This document shows, in pieces, positions 47,646 through 56,745 of a DNA stretch of 64,000 bases. This DNA is from Streptomyces nitrosporeus. Its GTDB lineage: Bacteria; Actinomycetota; Actinomycetes; Streptomycetales; Streptomycetaceae. The position numbers were made by a program, and so were the translations under genes. The stretch spans positions 4,030,001-4,094,000 of the forward strand of contig NZ_CP023702.1 in assembly GCF_008704555.1 (NCBI RefSeq). The letters run 5' to 3'. Numbering within the stretch: the stretch's first letter is position 1; each line of letters begins with the position of its first letter. A model generated the notes under the pieces. The model was not told the DNA's origin and made no database searches. It was given only the letters and a program-made list of their open reading frames with translations.

Positions 47646-48521
47646 ATGCCGGATTCCGCTGCGCGTGAACGGGACGCCGCCGAGACCGCGTCCGCCTTCG
47701 CGCACCCCGCCGTCGCGCCGGACCGGACCGCCGCCTACGGCGGCCATCCCGACCAGGTGATCGACTTCTTCGCCCCGCGGGGCGGCCGGGCCGGGGCGCC
47801 GCTCGTCGTCGTCCTGCACGGCGGTGCCTGGCGGGCCCCGTACGACCGGGTCCATGTGTCACCGTTCGCCGGTTTCCTGGCCCGGCGCGGCTTCGCCGTC
47901 GCGAGCGTGGAGTACCGGCGCGGCGGGGAGACGCCGGGCCGGGACGGGGGCGCCCCGGTGGCCGGGCGCTGGCCGGACACCTTCGACGACGTGGCCGCGG
48001 CGCTGGACGCGCTGCCGGAACTGGCGGCCCGCGAACTCCCGGGGGCCGACGTCCGCAGGACCGTGCTGACCGGCCACTCCGCGGGCGGCCACCTCGCCCT
48101 GTGGGCCGCCGCCCGGCACGTACTCCCGCAGGGTTCGCCCTGGCGGCTGCCGGAGCCGCCCCCGCTGCGCGGGGTCGTCGCGCTGGCGCCGGTCGCCGAC
48201 CTCGCACGCGCGGTGGAACTGGACGTGTGCTCCGGTGCGGTGCACCAGCTCCTGGGCGGTGCGGAGCACTTCGAGGAGCGCCGGGGCCACAGCGACCCCG
48301 CCGTGCTGCTGCCCACCGGGGTGGCGACGACCGTCGTCCAGGGGTCCTGGGACCTGACGGTGCCCCGGGAGGTGTCCGAGGCGTTCGTCGGTGCGGCGGC
48401 GGAGGCGGGTGAGCTGGTGGGGCTGACCGTGCTCGACGGGGCCGGCCACTTCCCGCTCATCGACCCGGCGGCGGACGCCTGCGCGGTGGTCGCCGAGGAG
48501 ATCGCCCAACTGGCCTGGTAG
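47646..48521 (+). CDS. Alpha/beta hydrolase, possible arylformamidase
   Basis: 291 aa from ATG 47646 (GGTGGAG upstream). Oxyanion motif VLHGGAWRAPY, nucleophile elbow GHSAGGHLALW (Ser), acid around GSWDLTVP and catalytic His in GAGHFPLID. This HGGxW layout is shared by bacterial kynurenine formamidases, and kynA/kynU are 8 kb upstream, so it may complete that pathway. It could equally be a carboxylesterase. Confidence 0.75.
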   Translation: MPDSAARERDAAETASAFAHPAVAPDRTAAYGGHPDQVIDFFAPRGGRAGAPLVVVLHGGAWRAPYDRVHVSPFAGFLARRGFAVASVEYRRGGETPGRDGGAPVAGRWPDTFDDVAAALDALPELAARELPGADVRRTVLTGHSAGGHLALWAAARHVLPQGSPWRLPEPPPLRGVVALAPVADLARAVELDVCSGAVHQLLGGAEHFEERRGHSDPAVLLPTGVATTVVQGSWDLTVPREVSEAFVGAAAEAGELVGLTVLDGAGHFPLIDPAADACAVVAEEIAQLAW

Positions 48522-48524
48522 GCA

Positions 48525-48651
48525 CCCGCGGTCACGGTCCGGAGGGTGGGCGCCCGCGGTCACGGTCGGGGTGCGGGCGCCAGCGGACCCGGCCCGCGGG
48601 GCGGGGCCCGCGGTCACGGTCCGGGTGCGGGGGCCCGCGGTCACGGTCCGG
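48525..48651 (+). repeat. Interspersed 18-bp direct repeats
   Basis: CCCGCGGTCACGGTCCGG at 48525, 48553 (one change), 48607 and 48634, spaced 28, 54 and 27 bp. They fill the gap before the kinase gene at 48777. No CRISPR-like regular spacer sizes; more like a decaying minisatellite. Confidence 0.8.
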
Positions 48652-48776
48652 TGGACGGGCCCGCGGGTGTGGTCCGGCGGGCGGGGGACGTCGGCCCGGT
48701 AGTCCTCAGGACGGACGGCCCGGGATCCGCATCACTGCTGACGACCCGGGACGAAGCGCCGCCTACCGTGGGACGC

Positions 48777-50090
48777 GTGACCGAGAACAAGACCAGAAGC
48801 CCGGAGTTCCGGCTGGCCGCGGGGGCGATAGGCGGCGCGCGGCAGGACCTCTTCCACGATGTGCTCGCCTACCGCCCGCTGCCGCCCCTGGCGGAGGACG
48901 GGCCGATGGTCCGGTGGCTGCCCGGGCGGCTGCGGAAGCGGGCGGTGTGGACGCCGCACGCCGCGGTCGGGGCCCTCGCGCTGATCGTGCTGCTGGCGGG
49001 CCTCACCTCCACACCGGCCTCCATGCTGGGGATCTCGGCCCTCATCGCCGGCGGGGCGCCGGCCGCGGCGCTGGGGCTGACACTGATCCGCCCGGTCCTC
49101 GCGTTCTGGGTGTCGGTCCTGTCGACCCCGGTGGTGGCCGTCGCGAGCAGCGGTGACTGGCCGTGGGTCCCGAGCTCCTTCGCCGCCCACCTGGGGGTGC
49201 TGATCGTCGTCGCGGCACGGACCCGGCCGCGCACCGCCGCCTGGATGTGGCTGATCACGCTCCTCGCCGGCAGCTTCCTGGACAACTTCGGCGGCCACTA
49301 CTCCTCCACCGTCTCCGGCATGGCCGTCGTGTCCGCCTTCGCCCTGCTCCTGGTCGCCATGGTGCAGGTGCGGCGCGACGCCGAGCGTGAGGTGACCGTG
49401 CAGCGCACGGTCACCGCCGTGGAACGCGACCGGCGCACGCTGCTGGAGGAGCGCACCACCATCGCCCGGGAGCTGCACGACGTCGTCGCCCACCACATGT
49501 CCGTCGTCGCGATCCAGGCCGAGGCGGCCCCGTACCGGGTGGAGGACCCGCAGCCCGAGCTGGTGCAGGCCTTCGCCACCATCCGGGAGAACGCGGTGGC
49601 CGCGCTCACCGAACTCCGCCGCGTCCTCGGTGTCGTACGCGCGGAGGACCACGAGGCGCCGGACGCCCCGCAGCCCACCCTGGCGGACCTCGGCCGGCTG
49701 CTGGACAACGTCCGCGAGGCCGGGCTGGAGACGACGAGGGCGGTCACCGGCGCGGTACGCGAACTCCCCCAGGGCGTCGAGCTGTCGGCGTACCGGATCG
49801 TGCAGGAGGCGCTGAGCAACACCCTCCGGCACGCGCCCGGCGCCTCGGCCCGGGTGGAGATCAGCTACGTGCTCGGCGGCCTGGGCCTGCGCGTCCTCAA
49901 CGGACCCGCCCGGGGCCTGGTCAAACCGTCGCCGGGGGCCGGCCACGGGATCACCGGGATGCGGGAGCGGGTGGCGATGCTGGACGGCGAGATGACGGCC
50001 GGGGCCACCGAGGACGGCGGGTACGAGGTCGCGGTGTTCCTGCCGGTCGCGCCGGCGGACCGCACGGGGCAGAAGGGGGAGGGGGCATGA
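48777..50090 (+). CDS. NarL-type sensor histidine kinase
   Basis: 437 aa from GTG 48777. Four or five transmembrane helices in residues 50-190, then HisKA_3 (IARELHDVVAHHMSVVAIQA, phospho-His) and an HATPase with GHGITGMRERVAML. A -10-like TACCGT (48764-48769) ends seven bases before the GTG, so the mRNA may be leaderless. Coupled by ATGA to its response regulator. The signal is unknown. Confidence 0.88.
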   Translation: MTENKTRSPEFRLAAGAIGGARQDLFHDVLAYRPLPPLAEDGPMVRWLPGRLRKRAVWTPHAAVGALALIVLLAGLTSTPASMLGISALIAGGAPAAALGLTLIRPVLAFWVSVLSTPVVAVASSGDWPWVPSSFAAHLGVLIVVAARTRPRTAAWMWLITLLAGSFLDNFGGHYSSTVSGMAVVSAFALLLVAMVQVRRDAEREVTVQRTVTAVERDRRTLLEERTTIARELHDVVAHHMSVVAIQAEAAPYRVEDPQPELVQAFATIRENAVAALTELRRVLGVVRAEDHEAPDAPQPTLADLGRLLDNVREAGLETTRAVTGAVRELPQGVELSAYRIVQEALSNTLRHAPGASARVEISYVLGGLGLRVLNGPARGLVKPSPGAGHGITGMRERVAMLDGEMTAGATEDGGYEVAVFLPVAPADRTGQKGEGA

Positions 50091-50758
50091 GCGGGGAAGG
50101 CGCCATCAGGGTGCTGATCGTCGACGACCAGATGATGGTCCGCGAGGGCTTCTCGGTGCTGCTGAACGCGATGCCGGGGATCGAGGTCGCCGGCGAGGCC
50201 GTCGACGGCCGGCAGGCGGTGGCGCGGGCCGCCGCGCTGCGGCCCGACGTGGTGCTCATGGACATCCGGATGCCGGAACTCAACGGCATCGAGGCGACCC
50301 GGGAGATCGTCGCCGCCGACCCCGACGCCAAGGTGCTGGTGCTGACCACCTTCGACCTCGACGAGTACGTGTACCAGGCGCTGCGGGCCGGCGCCTCCGG
50401 CTTCCTGCTGAAGGACGCGTCCGCGCACCAGCTCGCCGAGGGCGTACGGGTGGTGGCCGCCGGGGAGGCGCTGCTCGCGCCGACGGTGACCCGGCGTCTG
50501 ATCACGGAGTTCTCGAAGCTGGCCGAGGCGCCGAGACCGCCCGCCCTGGCCCGCGTCGGCGACCTCACCGAGCGGGAGACCGAGGTCCTCGTCCTGATCG
50601 CCCAGGGCCTGTCGAACCAGGAGATCGCCTCGCACCTGATCGTCGCCGAGTCGACGGTCAAGACGCATGTGAGCCGGATCCTGGTGAAGCTGGGCCTGCG
50701 CGACCGGACCCAGGCGGCGGTGTTCGCGTACGAGGCGAGGCTGGTCACCCCGGGGTGA
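50087..50758 (+). CDS. LuxR-family response regulator
   Basis: 223 aa. Receiver with Asp in VVLMDIRMPELNG and Lys in GFLLKDASAHQL. LuxR-type helix-turn-helix: LTERETEVLVLIAQGLSNQE and then STVKTHVSRILVKLGLRDR. Cognate to the kinase at 48777. The neighbouring P450 or ABC genes are possible targets. Confidence 0.92.
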   Translation: MSGEGAIRVLIVDDQMMVREGFSVLLNAMPGIEVAGEAVDGRQAVARAAALRPDVVLMDIRMPELNGIEATREIVAADPDAKVLVLTTFDLDEYVYQALRAGASGFLLKDASAHQLAEGVRVVAAGEALLAPTVTRRLITEFSKLAEAPRPPALARVGDLTERETEVLVLIAQGLSNQEIASHLIVAESTVKTHVSRILVKLGLRDRTQAAVFAYEARLVTPG

Positions 50759-50823
50759 GGGCCCGGGGCGCCGCGGCGGGGTGCTCCCCGGGCCGGCGGG
50801 CGGGCGCGGATAGCGTCGGTCCC

Positions 50824-52029
50824 ATGCACGTGTCCTTCGACCCCTGGTCACCGGCGTTCGTCGCCGACCCGTACCCCGCCTACGCCGCGCTGCGCGCCAC
50901 CGGCCGGGCGCACTACTTCGAGCCGACCCGCCAGTGGCTGATCCCGCACCACAGCGACGTGTCGGGGCTGCTGCGGGACCGGCGGCTGGGCCGGACGTAC
51001 CTGCACCGGTTCACGCACGAGGAGTTCGGCGTGGCCCCGCCGCCGGCCGAGCACGAACCGTTCCACACCCTCAACGGCCACGGGCTCCTCGATCTGGAGG
51101 CCCCCGACCACACCCGGATCCGCCGGCTCGTCTCCACGGCGTTCACGCCCCGCCGTGTCGAGGCGCTCGCCCCGACCGTGGAGCGCCTGGCCGCCGGGCT
51201 CGTCGAGCGGTTCGTCCTGGCGGGCGGCGGCGACCTGCTCACCGAGGTCGCCGAACCGCTGCCGGTGGCCGTGATCGCCGAGATGCTCGGCGTACCCGAG
51301 TCCGACCGGCCCCTGCTGCGCCCCTGGTCCGCGGCGATCTGCGGCATGTTCGAGCTGAACCCGCCGGAGGAGACCGCGCGGGCCGCCGTGCGGGCGTCGG
51401 CCGAGTTCTCCGCCTACCTGCGCGAACTGATCGGCGTACGGCGCGCGGACCCGGGGGCGGACCTGGTCTCCGGGCTCATCGCCGCCCACGACGACGAGGG
51501 CCGGCTGACCGAGCAGGAGATCGTCTCCACCTGTGCGCTGCTGCTCGACGCCGGCCACGAGGCGACCGTCAACGCCACGGTCAACGGCTGGTGGACGCTC
51601 TTCCGGCATCCGGCGGAACTGGCCGCCCTGCGCGCCGACCACCGCCTGCTGCCGACCGCGGTGGAGGAACTGCTGCGCTACGACACCCCGGTGCCCATGT
51701 TCGCCCGGTGGGTCCTGGACGACATCGAGATCGGCGGCACCGTCATCCCGCGCGGCTCGCAGGTCGCACTGCTCTTCGCGTCGGCCAACCGGGACCCGGA
51801 GCGCTTCGCCGACGCGGAGACGCTGGACCTGGCCCGGCGGGACAACCCGCACATCTCCTTCGGCGCGGGCATCCACTACTGCCTGGGCGCCCCCCTGGCC
51901 CGCCTCGAACTCGCCGCCTCGTTCGGCGCGCTGCTGCGCGACGCCCCCGGTATGCGGCTGGTGGCGGAACCGGAGTGGAACCCCGGCTACGTGATCCGGG
52001 GGCTGCGGGGGCTACGGGTGGAGATCTGA
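50824..52029 (+). CDS. Cytochrome P450
   Basis: 401 aa. Heme-binding FGAGIHYCLGAPLAR (Cys ligand), K-helix EELLRYDTP (ExxR), and I-helix LLLDAGHEATVNAT, where the usual Thr is present. Soluble bacterial class, needing ferredoxin; no ferredoxin gene is adjacent. Substrate unknown; such genes serve in secondary metabolism or xenobiotic oxidation. Confidence 0.93.
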   Translation: MHVSFDPWSPAFVADPYPAYAALRATGRAHYFEPTRQWLIPHHSDVSGLLRDRRLGRTYLHRFTHEEFGVAPPPAEHEPFHTLNGHGLLDLEAPDHTRIRRLVSTAFTPRRVEALAPTVERLAAGLVERFVLAGGGDLLTEVAEPLPVAVIAEMLGVPESDRPLLRPWSAAICGMFELNPPEETARAAVRASAEFSAYLRELIGVRRADPGADLVSGLIAAHDDEGRLTEQEIVSTCALLLDAGHEATVNATVNGWWTLFRHPAELAALRADHRLLPTAVEELLRYDTPVPMFARWVLDDIEIGGTVIPRGSQVALLFASANRDPERFADAETLDLARRDNPHISFGAGIHYCLGAPLARLELAASFGALLRDAPGMRLVAEPEWNPGYVIRGLRGLRVEI

Positions 52030-52407
52030 GACCAGGGTGCCGGTGAGCCCCACGCGGTCCGGGTCGTACGGGTTCGCCCAGGTGTGCAGGGCCCACGCCG
52101 AGACGGCGAGGACGCCCGCCGTGCACACGGCCGCGACGAGGACACGGGAGGGCGCCGCGCCGCGCCCGCGCAGCAGACGCAGCGTCAGCAGCCAGGTCAC
52201 CGGGGGGGCCAGGGCGCCGGCGAGCAGGACGAGTGGCAACTCCGTCCACAGGACGGAGAGGTCCCGGCCGTGCCCTTCGAGGCCGGTGCCCATGTGGATG
52301 CCGGTGCGCCGGGACGAGCCCCAGACGAACAGGGCGGTGGCCGCCCCGAGCGCCGCCGCCGCGCACCCGCCGTACCCGGCCGTGTCACGTTGTTCCATGG
52401 GGATCAT
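52012..52407 (-). CDS. Small membrane protein
   Basis: 131 aa (ATG 52407, or 52398 as second choice). Three hydrophobic helices: GCAAAALGAATALFVWG, LPLVLLAGALAPPVTWLLTL and LVAAVCTAGVLAVSAWAL. Its 3' end overlaps the P450 gene by 18 bp. No family recognised. Confidence 0.6.
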   Translation of the reverse strand: MIPMEQRDTAGYGGCAAAALGAATALFVWGSSRRTGIHMGTGLEGHGRDLSVLWTELPLVLLAGALAPPVTWLLTLRLLRGRGAAPSRVLVAAVCTAGVLAVSAWALHTWANPYDPDRVGLTGTLVSDLHP

Positions 52408-52465
52408 GACGCCGGCGGGGGCGTGGCCGGTTCCTGGCAGGACACCGGCGGGGCGCGGCCGGTTC

Positions 52466-54121
52466 CTACGCGGTCCGCAGGTCCCGGCGGCGGTAGCCCT
52501 CCAGGCCCAGCAGGAGGAGGCCGGCGGCGATCAGGGTGAGGACGGCCAGGGGCGTCCAGCCCATGGCCGCCGAGGGCAGCCGCGGTACGTGCGCGAAGGG
52601 GGACAGGCCGTCCGCCCAGCCGGGGAACCGCAGCAGCGGGCCCAGGTAGCCGGCGACGAAGGCGTACACCGGCACGGCCCAGGCCGCCGGAGCCGCACGG
52701 GGCAGCCAGCCGTGGAGGACGGCCGCCACCCCGGCCGTGACCCAGAGCGCCGGCGCGTACGCCAGGGCGGCCCCCACCAGCTCCGGGAGCAGCCCGGGGT
52801 CGCCGGCCGACGCCGCCCCCGCGGCGCCGATGCCGAGCCCGGCGAGGAGCAGCAGGAACGTGCCGCCCGCCATGGCCACGGCGAGGTGGCTGCCCGCCCA
52901 GCTGGCGCGTGACAGACCGGCCGCGAGCAGGGGCTCCGCCCGGCCCGCGCTCTCCTCGGACCTCGGCCGCAGGGCGGCCGTCACCACGTACACGGCCGTG
53001 ACGACGGCGAGCACCACCATGACCATCGACGCGAACGACTCGGCCGTGGTCGCGCCGCCGATGCCGTCCAGCGCCTCCTGGAGCGGGTCGATGTCCTTCA
53101 GCATGCCCTCCGCGTCGCCGAGGACCGACCCGTACATCGCGCCCATCAGGAAGACCCCGGCGCCGAATCCGGCCAGCGCAGAGCGGTGCAGCCGCAGGGC
53201 GAGGCCCGGCGGCCGGACCAGGGACGCGGACGCGGCCGGACTGCCGGGCCGGGCGGCGCGGAGCCCGGCTCCCACGTCCCGCCGGGCGGACAGGGCGAAT
53301 CCGGCACCGGCGCAGAGGACGGCGAGCACCAGGCAGAGCAGCAGCGGCCACCAGCGGTCGTCCGCGTACGGATAGGCGCGCTGGACCCAGCCGACCGGGG
53401 AGAGCCAGGAGAGCGCGTCGCCGCCGCCCGCGTCACCGGCGGCCCGCAGGGCGTAGGCGAGGCCGATGACGGCCACGGCCGTGCCGGAGGCGCCCCGGGT
53501 GTGCGGGGTGATCTGCGCGGTGACCGCCGCGACGCCCGCGAAGACGGCTCCCGCGGCCGCGTGCGCGAACCCGTAAAGCAGGGATCCGCCGGGGTCGAGG
53601 CCCGTCGCGCCGAGGCCGAGGGCCAGCAGCAGGGCGAGCGCGAGGCCGGCGAGCGACGCGATGGCCAGTGCGGCGGCCAGGTGCGCGTGCCGGCCGACGG
53701 CGGTGGAGCGGACCAGCTCGGCGCGGCCGGTCTCCTCCTCGGCGCGGGTGTGCCGGATGACGGTCAGGGCGCTCATCAGGCCGGCCAGGACGACGGTGAA
53801 ACCGAGCAGCTGATGGGCCGTCATCGCGCCGGAGGTGTAGTCGTCGAGATAGTGGCGGGGCCCTGTCATGGCGAGCCCGGCCGGGCTCGCCATGGCGGCG
53901 GCGGCCGAGGCGCGGTCGGCCGGGCCGGCGTACAGCGTGGCGTAGTTGGCGGCCGTGGCGGCCGTGCCGGCGGACAGGGCGAGGAGCCAGACGGGCAGCC
54001 GGACGCGGTCCCTGCGGAGGCCGAACCGGATCAGGGCGAGGGTCCCGGCCAGGGCGCCGCCGCTTCGCGCGGGGGGCCGGGCGGGCGCGGGCGCGGGCGC
54101 CCGGGTGGCGGCGGAGGTCAT
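52466..54121 (-). CDS. ABC exporter permease
   Basis: 551 aa from ATG 54121. About twelve transmembrane helices in two halves (LALIRFGLRRDRVRLPVW, AVTAQITPHTRGASGTAVAV, then LALRLHRSALAGFGAGVFLM), as in the antibiotic-exporter permeases of Streptomyces. Coupled by ATGA to the ATPase upstream. Probably exports a small molecule or drug. Confidence 0.85.
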   Translation of the reverse strand: MTSAATRAPAPAPARPPARSGGALAGTLALIRFGLRRDRVRLPVWLLALSAGTAATAANYATLYAGPADRASAAAAMASPAGLAMTGPRHYLDDYTSGAMTAHQLLGFTVVLAGLMSALTVIRHTRAEEETGRAELVRSTAVGRHAHLAAALAIASLAGLALALLLALGLGATGLDPGGSLLYGFAHAAAGAVFAGVAAVTAQITPHTRGASGTAVAVIGLAYALRAAGDAGGGDALSWLSPVGWVQRAYPYADDRWWPLLLCLVLAVLCAGAGFALSARRDVGAGLRAARPGSPAASASLVRPPGLALRLHRSALAGFGAGVFLMGAMYGSVLGDAEGMLKDIDPLQEALDGIGGATTAESFASMVMVVLAVVTAVYVVTAALRPRSEESAGRAEPLLAAGLSRASWAGSHLAVAMAGGTFLLLLAGLGIGAAGAASAGDPGLLPELVGAALAYAPALWVTAGVAAVLHGWLPRAAPAAWAVPVYAFVAGYLGPLLRFPGWADGLSPFAHVPRLPSAAMGWTPLAVLTLIAAGLLLLGLEGYRRRDLRTA

Positions 54122-55050
54122 CGGCTCTCTCCGCGGGGGTGGCCGCTCACGGAGAGCTCGTCGCCGTAGTGGCGCAGCATGAGCTCCTCCAGGGTCGGCG
54201 GGTGGCTGGTCAGGCTGCGTACGCCGCACGCGGCGAGCTCGCCGAGGGCGGCGCCGAGGTGGTCGCCGTCCACGTCGAACCGCACCCGGCCCCCGGCGCC
54301 GTCACCGGTGAACTCCACGGAGTGCACACCGGGCAGCCGGCCGAGTCCGGTGGGCGGGCGGTCCGTCCCGGCCTCGATCGTCGTGCGCGTCAGATGCCGC
54401 AGCTCCTCCAGCGACCCGGACCGCACGGTCCTGCCGCGCCGGACGATGCTGATCCGGTCGGCCAGCTTCTCGACCTGGGCCAGGATGTGGCTGGAGAGCA
54501 GGACGGTCCGGCCCGCCGCCTTCGCCCGCAGGATCTCGTCCTGGAAGACCGCCTCCATCAGGGGGTCGAGTCCGGAGGTCGGCTCGTCCAGGAGCAGCAG
54601 CTCCACGTCGGAGGCCAGCGCGGCGACGAGGGCCACCTTCTGGCGGTTGCCCTTCGAGTAGGTACGGCCCTTCTTTGTCGGGTCGAGGCCGAAGCGCTCG
54701 GTCAGCTCGTCCCGGCGCCGCCTGTCCGCCCCGCCGCGCAGGCGCGAGAGCAGGTCGATCGCCTCGCCGCCGGTGAGCCCCGGCCACAGCTCCACGTCGC
54801 CGGGCACATAGGCCAGGCGCCGGTGCAGCTCGACGGCGTCGTGCCACGGGTCCCCGCCGAGCAGCCGGGCCGTGCCCGCGTCGGGGCGCAGCAGCCCCAG
54901 CAGGATTCTGAGGGTGGTGGACTTCCCCGCGCCGTTGGGCCCGAGGAAGCCGTGGACCTCACCGGTCTCGACGGTGAGGCCGAGGCCGTCCAGCGCGTGT
55001 GTCCGGCCGAACGACTTCTGCAGCCCGGCCACGGTGATCGCCTTCGTCAT
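54118..55050 (-). CDS. ABC exporter ATPase
   Basis: 310 aa. Walker A GPNGAGKST (about 37-45), Q-loop region near PGDVELWPG, signature YSKGNRQKVALVAALA (variant of LSGGQ as in drug exporters), Walker B LLLLDEPTSGLD, H-loop SSHIL. The C-terminal 80 residues form the regulatory domain of the drug-exporter type. Divergent from the MarR-type gene at 55142 with a palindrome between. Confidence 0.92.
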   Translation of the reverse strand: MTKAITVAGLQKSFGRTHALDGLGLTVETGEVHGFLGPNGAGKSTTLRILLGLLRPDAGTARLLGGDPWHDAVELHRRLAYVPGDVELWPGLTGGEAIDLLSRLRGGADRRRRDELTERFGLDPTKKGRTYSKGNRQKVALVAALASDVELLLLDEPTSGLDPLMEAVFQDEILRAKAAGRTVLLSSHILAQVEKLADRISIVRRGRTVRSGSLEELRHLTRTTIEAGTDRPPTGLGRLPGVHSVEFTGDGAGGRVRFDVDGDHLGAALGELAACGVRSLTSHPPTLEELMLRHYGDELSVSGHPRGESR

Positions 55051-55070
55051 GTTTCTGAACGTACGGTGAT

Positions 55071-55086
55071 TTCACAAAATTGTGAA
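55071..55086. promoter_or_regulatory. Palindromic operator between the ABC operon and its regulator
   Basis: TTCACAA-AA-TTGTGAA, perfect 7-bp arms, in an AT-rich gap. A -10-like TATAAA follows at 55099. Probably the binding site of the divergent MarR-type regulator, blocking both promoters. Confidence 0.7.
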
Positions 55087-55141
55087 GTTAAGGAACCGTA
55101 TAAAATCGGGGCCGGAACCGGGCAGGGAAGGCGGCACAGCG

Positions 55142-55636
55142 ATGACCAGCGGCACCGAGGAGAAGGCGGGGCGGGACGAGGAGGCCGTCTCGCGGTTCGT
55201 CGAGCGGTTCGCCGCCGACATGACGGAGGCGGGGATGCAGCGGATGGCCTCCCGTGTCTTCGCGGCCCTGCTCGCGGACGACGACGGCTCCATGACCTCG
55301 GCCGAACTCGGCGAGCGCCTCAGGATCAGCCCGGCCGCGGTCTCCGGCGCGGTCGCCTACCTCACCCAGGTCAGCATGGTCGGCAGGGAGCGCGAGCCCG
55401 GCTCGCGCCGCGACCGCTACCGGCTGCACAACGGGATCTGGTACGAGACGTTCGCCAACCGCGACCATGTGCTGACCCGCTGGGAACGGACCCTGAGGGA
55501 GGGCGCGCGCTCCCTGGGCGAGGACACCCCGGCGGGCGCGCGCATCGCGGAGACCGCGGAGTTCTTCGAGTTCCTGCGGAACGAGATCGCCGGTGTGATG
55601 GAACGGTGGCGCGAGAGCCGCAAGGCGGCGGAGTAG
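55142..55636 (+). CDS. MarR/GbsR-type regulator
   Basis: 164 aa from ATG 55142. Winged helix: MQRMASRVFAALLADDDGS, SAELGERLRISPAAVSGAVA, wing GSRRDRYRL. C-terminal helices for dimerisation. Divergent from the ABC exporter; likely its ligand-responsive repressor, as in many drug-efflux pairs. Confidence 0.82.
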   Translation: MTSGTEEKAGRDEEAVSRFVERFAADMTEAGMQRMASRVFAALLADDDGSMTSAELGERLRISPAAVSGAVAYLTQVSMVGREREPGSRRDRYRLHNGIWYETFANRDHVLTRWERTLREGARSLGEDTPAGARIAETAEFFEFLRNEIAGVMERWRESRKAAE

Positions 55637-55702
55637 GGCCTGCCCGGCGGCCGGGGCGCTGCCCGCCGGCGGTTCAGGGTCCGGTGCCCCGCCGGGCGGC
55701 GC

Positions 55703-56560
55703 TCACTCCTCGGGCGGGGCCGGCAGCACCAGGCCCCACGCGCTCGTCCGCACGGTCCAGGTGCGGGTGCGCACCGGGCCGGCGGACTGTATGTCGGCCC
55801 GGTAGCGGAAGTCGGGCCCGGAGACCGTGACCGCCTTCGCACGGGTCGTGACCGTCTCGCCGGAGACGGTGTGGATCACCACGTCCGCCGGGCCGCCGTC
55901 CCCCCGGGGGGCCATCGCGAGGCCGGTCACCGGCCGGTCCAGATCGGTCAGCAGCACCCCGTCAGCCTCCACCCGCAGCCGGTGCGAACCGGCCGGCGCG
56001 GACGGCGCCGGCGGGGCGGGGGCCGGGCGGACCAGGGACGTTATCAACGTCCGGCAGGTGTCCCAGACCGCGGTGACGCCCGTGGGGTGCGGGCCGCCGT
56101 CCGGCGCGGGCGCGGGGACGCGCAGGTCGGCCAGCACCACACCGTCGCTGTCGTCGACCAGCAGGTCGAGCCGGCGGGGGGTGCCGTCGAGAGCCGTACG
56201 GGCCGCCGCCACCGCTCCCCGGGGGACCCCCAGGGCGTGGGCCAGCCCCAGCGAGCGCGGGGCACCGACCGGGATCAGGGCGAGGGTGCTGCCGGTCAGC
56301 TCGCGCTCCCGGTGGAGCTGGGTCACGGCGCGCAGCAGGGCGCGGTCGTCACCGACCACCACCGGGCGCCGGGAGCCCCGCCGGGCCAGGGCCCGTGCGA
56401 ACTCCTCCGGGCCGTCGGCGAAACAGATCTTGGCGTCCGCGCCCGCGCTCAGGACGTCCTTCGCGATACGCACGGACTCGCCGTCACTGCGGCGGGCCAG
56501 GGGGTCCACGAGTACGAGCAGCTGGTGGTCGCCGTCGCCGGGGGGCTCTGCAGCCGACAC
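55703..56560 (-). CDS. Diacylglycerol-kinase-like protein
   Basis: 285 aa from GTG 56560 (AAGGA five bases upstream; ATG 56593 would add 11 residues). Domain of the DAGK/sphingosine-kinase catalytic fold (VLVDPLARRSDGESVRIAKD, then LALIPVGAPRSLGLAHALGV). The usual GGDGT motif is replaced by VVGDDRALLRAV, so lipid-kinase activity is doubtful. Divergent from purA. Confidence 0.65.
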   Translation of the reverse strand: MSAAEPPGDGDHQLLVLVDPLARRSDGESVRIAKDVLSAGADAKICFADGPEEFARALARRGSRRPVVVGDDRALLRAVTQLHRERELTGSTLALIPVGAPRSLGLAHALGVPRGAVAAARTALDGTPRRLDLLVDDSDGVVLADLRVPAPAPDGGPHPTGVTAVWDTCRTLITSLVRPAPAPPAPSAPAGSHRLRVEADGVLLTDLDRPVTGLAMAPRGDGGPADVVIHTVSGETVTTRAKAVTVSGPDFRYRADIQSAGPVRTRTWTVRTSAWGLVLPAPPEE

Positions 56561-56595
56561 CTCGGTCCTTCCTCGGGTAGCATCTTGGTGCAAGA

Positions 56596-56622
56596 GCCCC
56601 TTGCGCTATTGCGCCAGGGGCT
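56596..56622 (+). promoter_or_regulatory. Hairpin in the DAGK-purA intergenic region
   Basis: GCCCCTTGCGC and GCGCCAGGGGC pair with one T/C mismatch around TATT. Upstream of purA; might be part of the purA leader or a terminator of an antisense read. No purine riboswitch core was recognised. Confidence 0.45.
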
Positions 56623-56745
56623 TCGTCTATTCCGGGGCACCCGGTTCGACGGCTCAGGCTTTGCCGTACATCGTCGTGCGGCAGTACGACCTTGACGTAC
56701 GCCCCCTGACCTTGGACATGCCCCGCCCGGAAGGGGTGTACGCCT

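Noticed and set aside
48525..48651. CRISPR array
   Set aside because: Repeat spacing irregular, spacers too short and similar, no cas genes.
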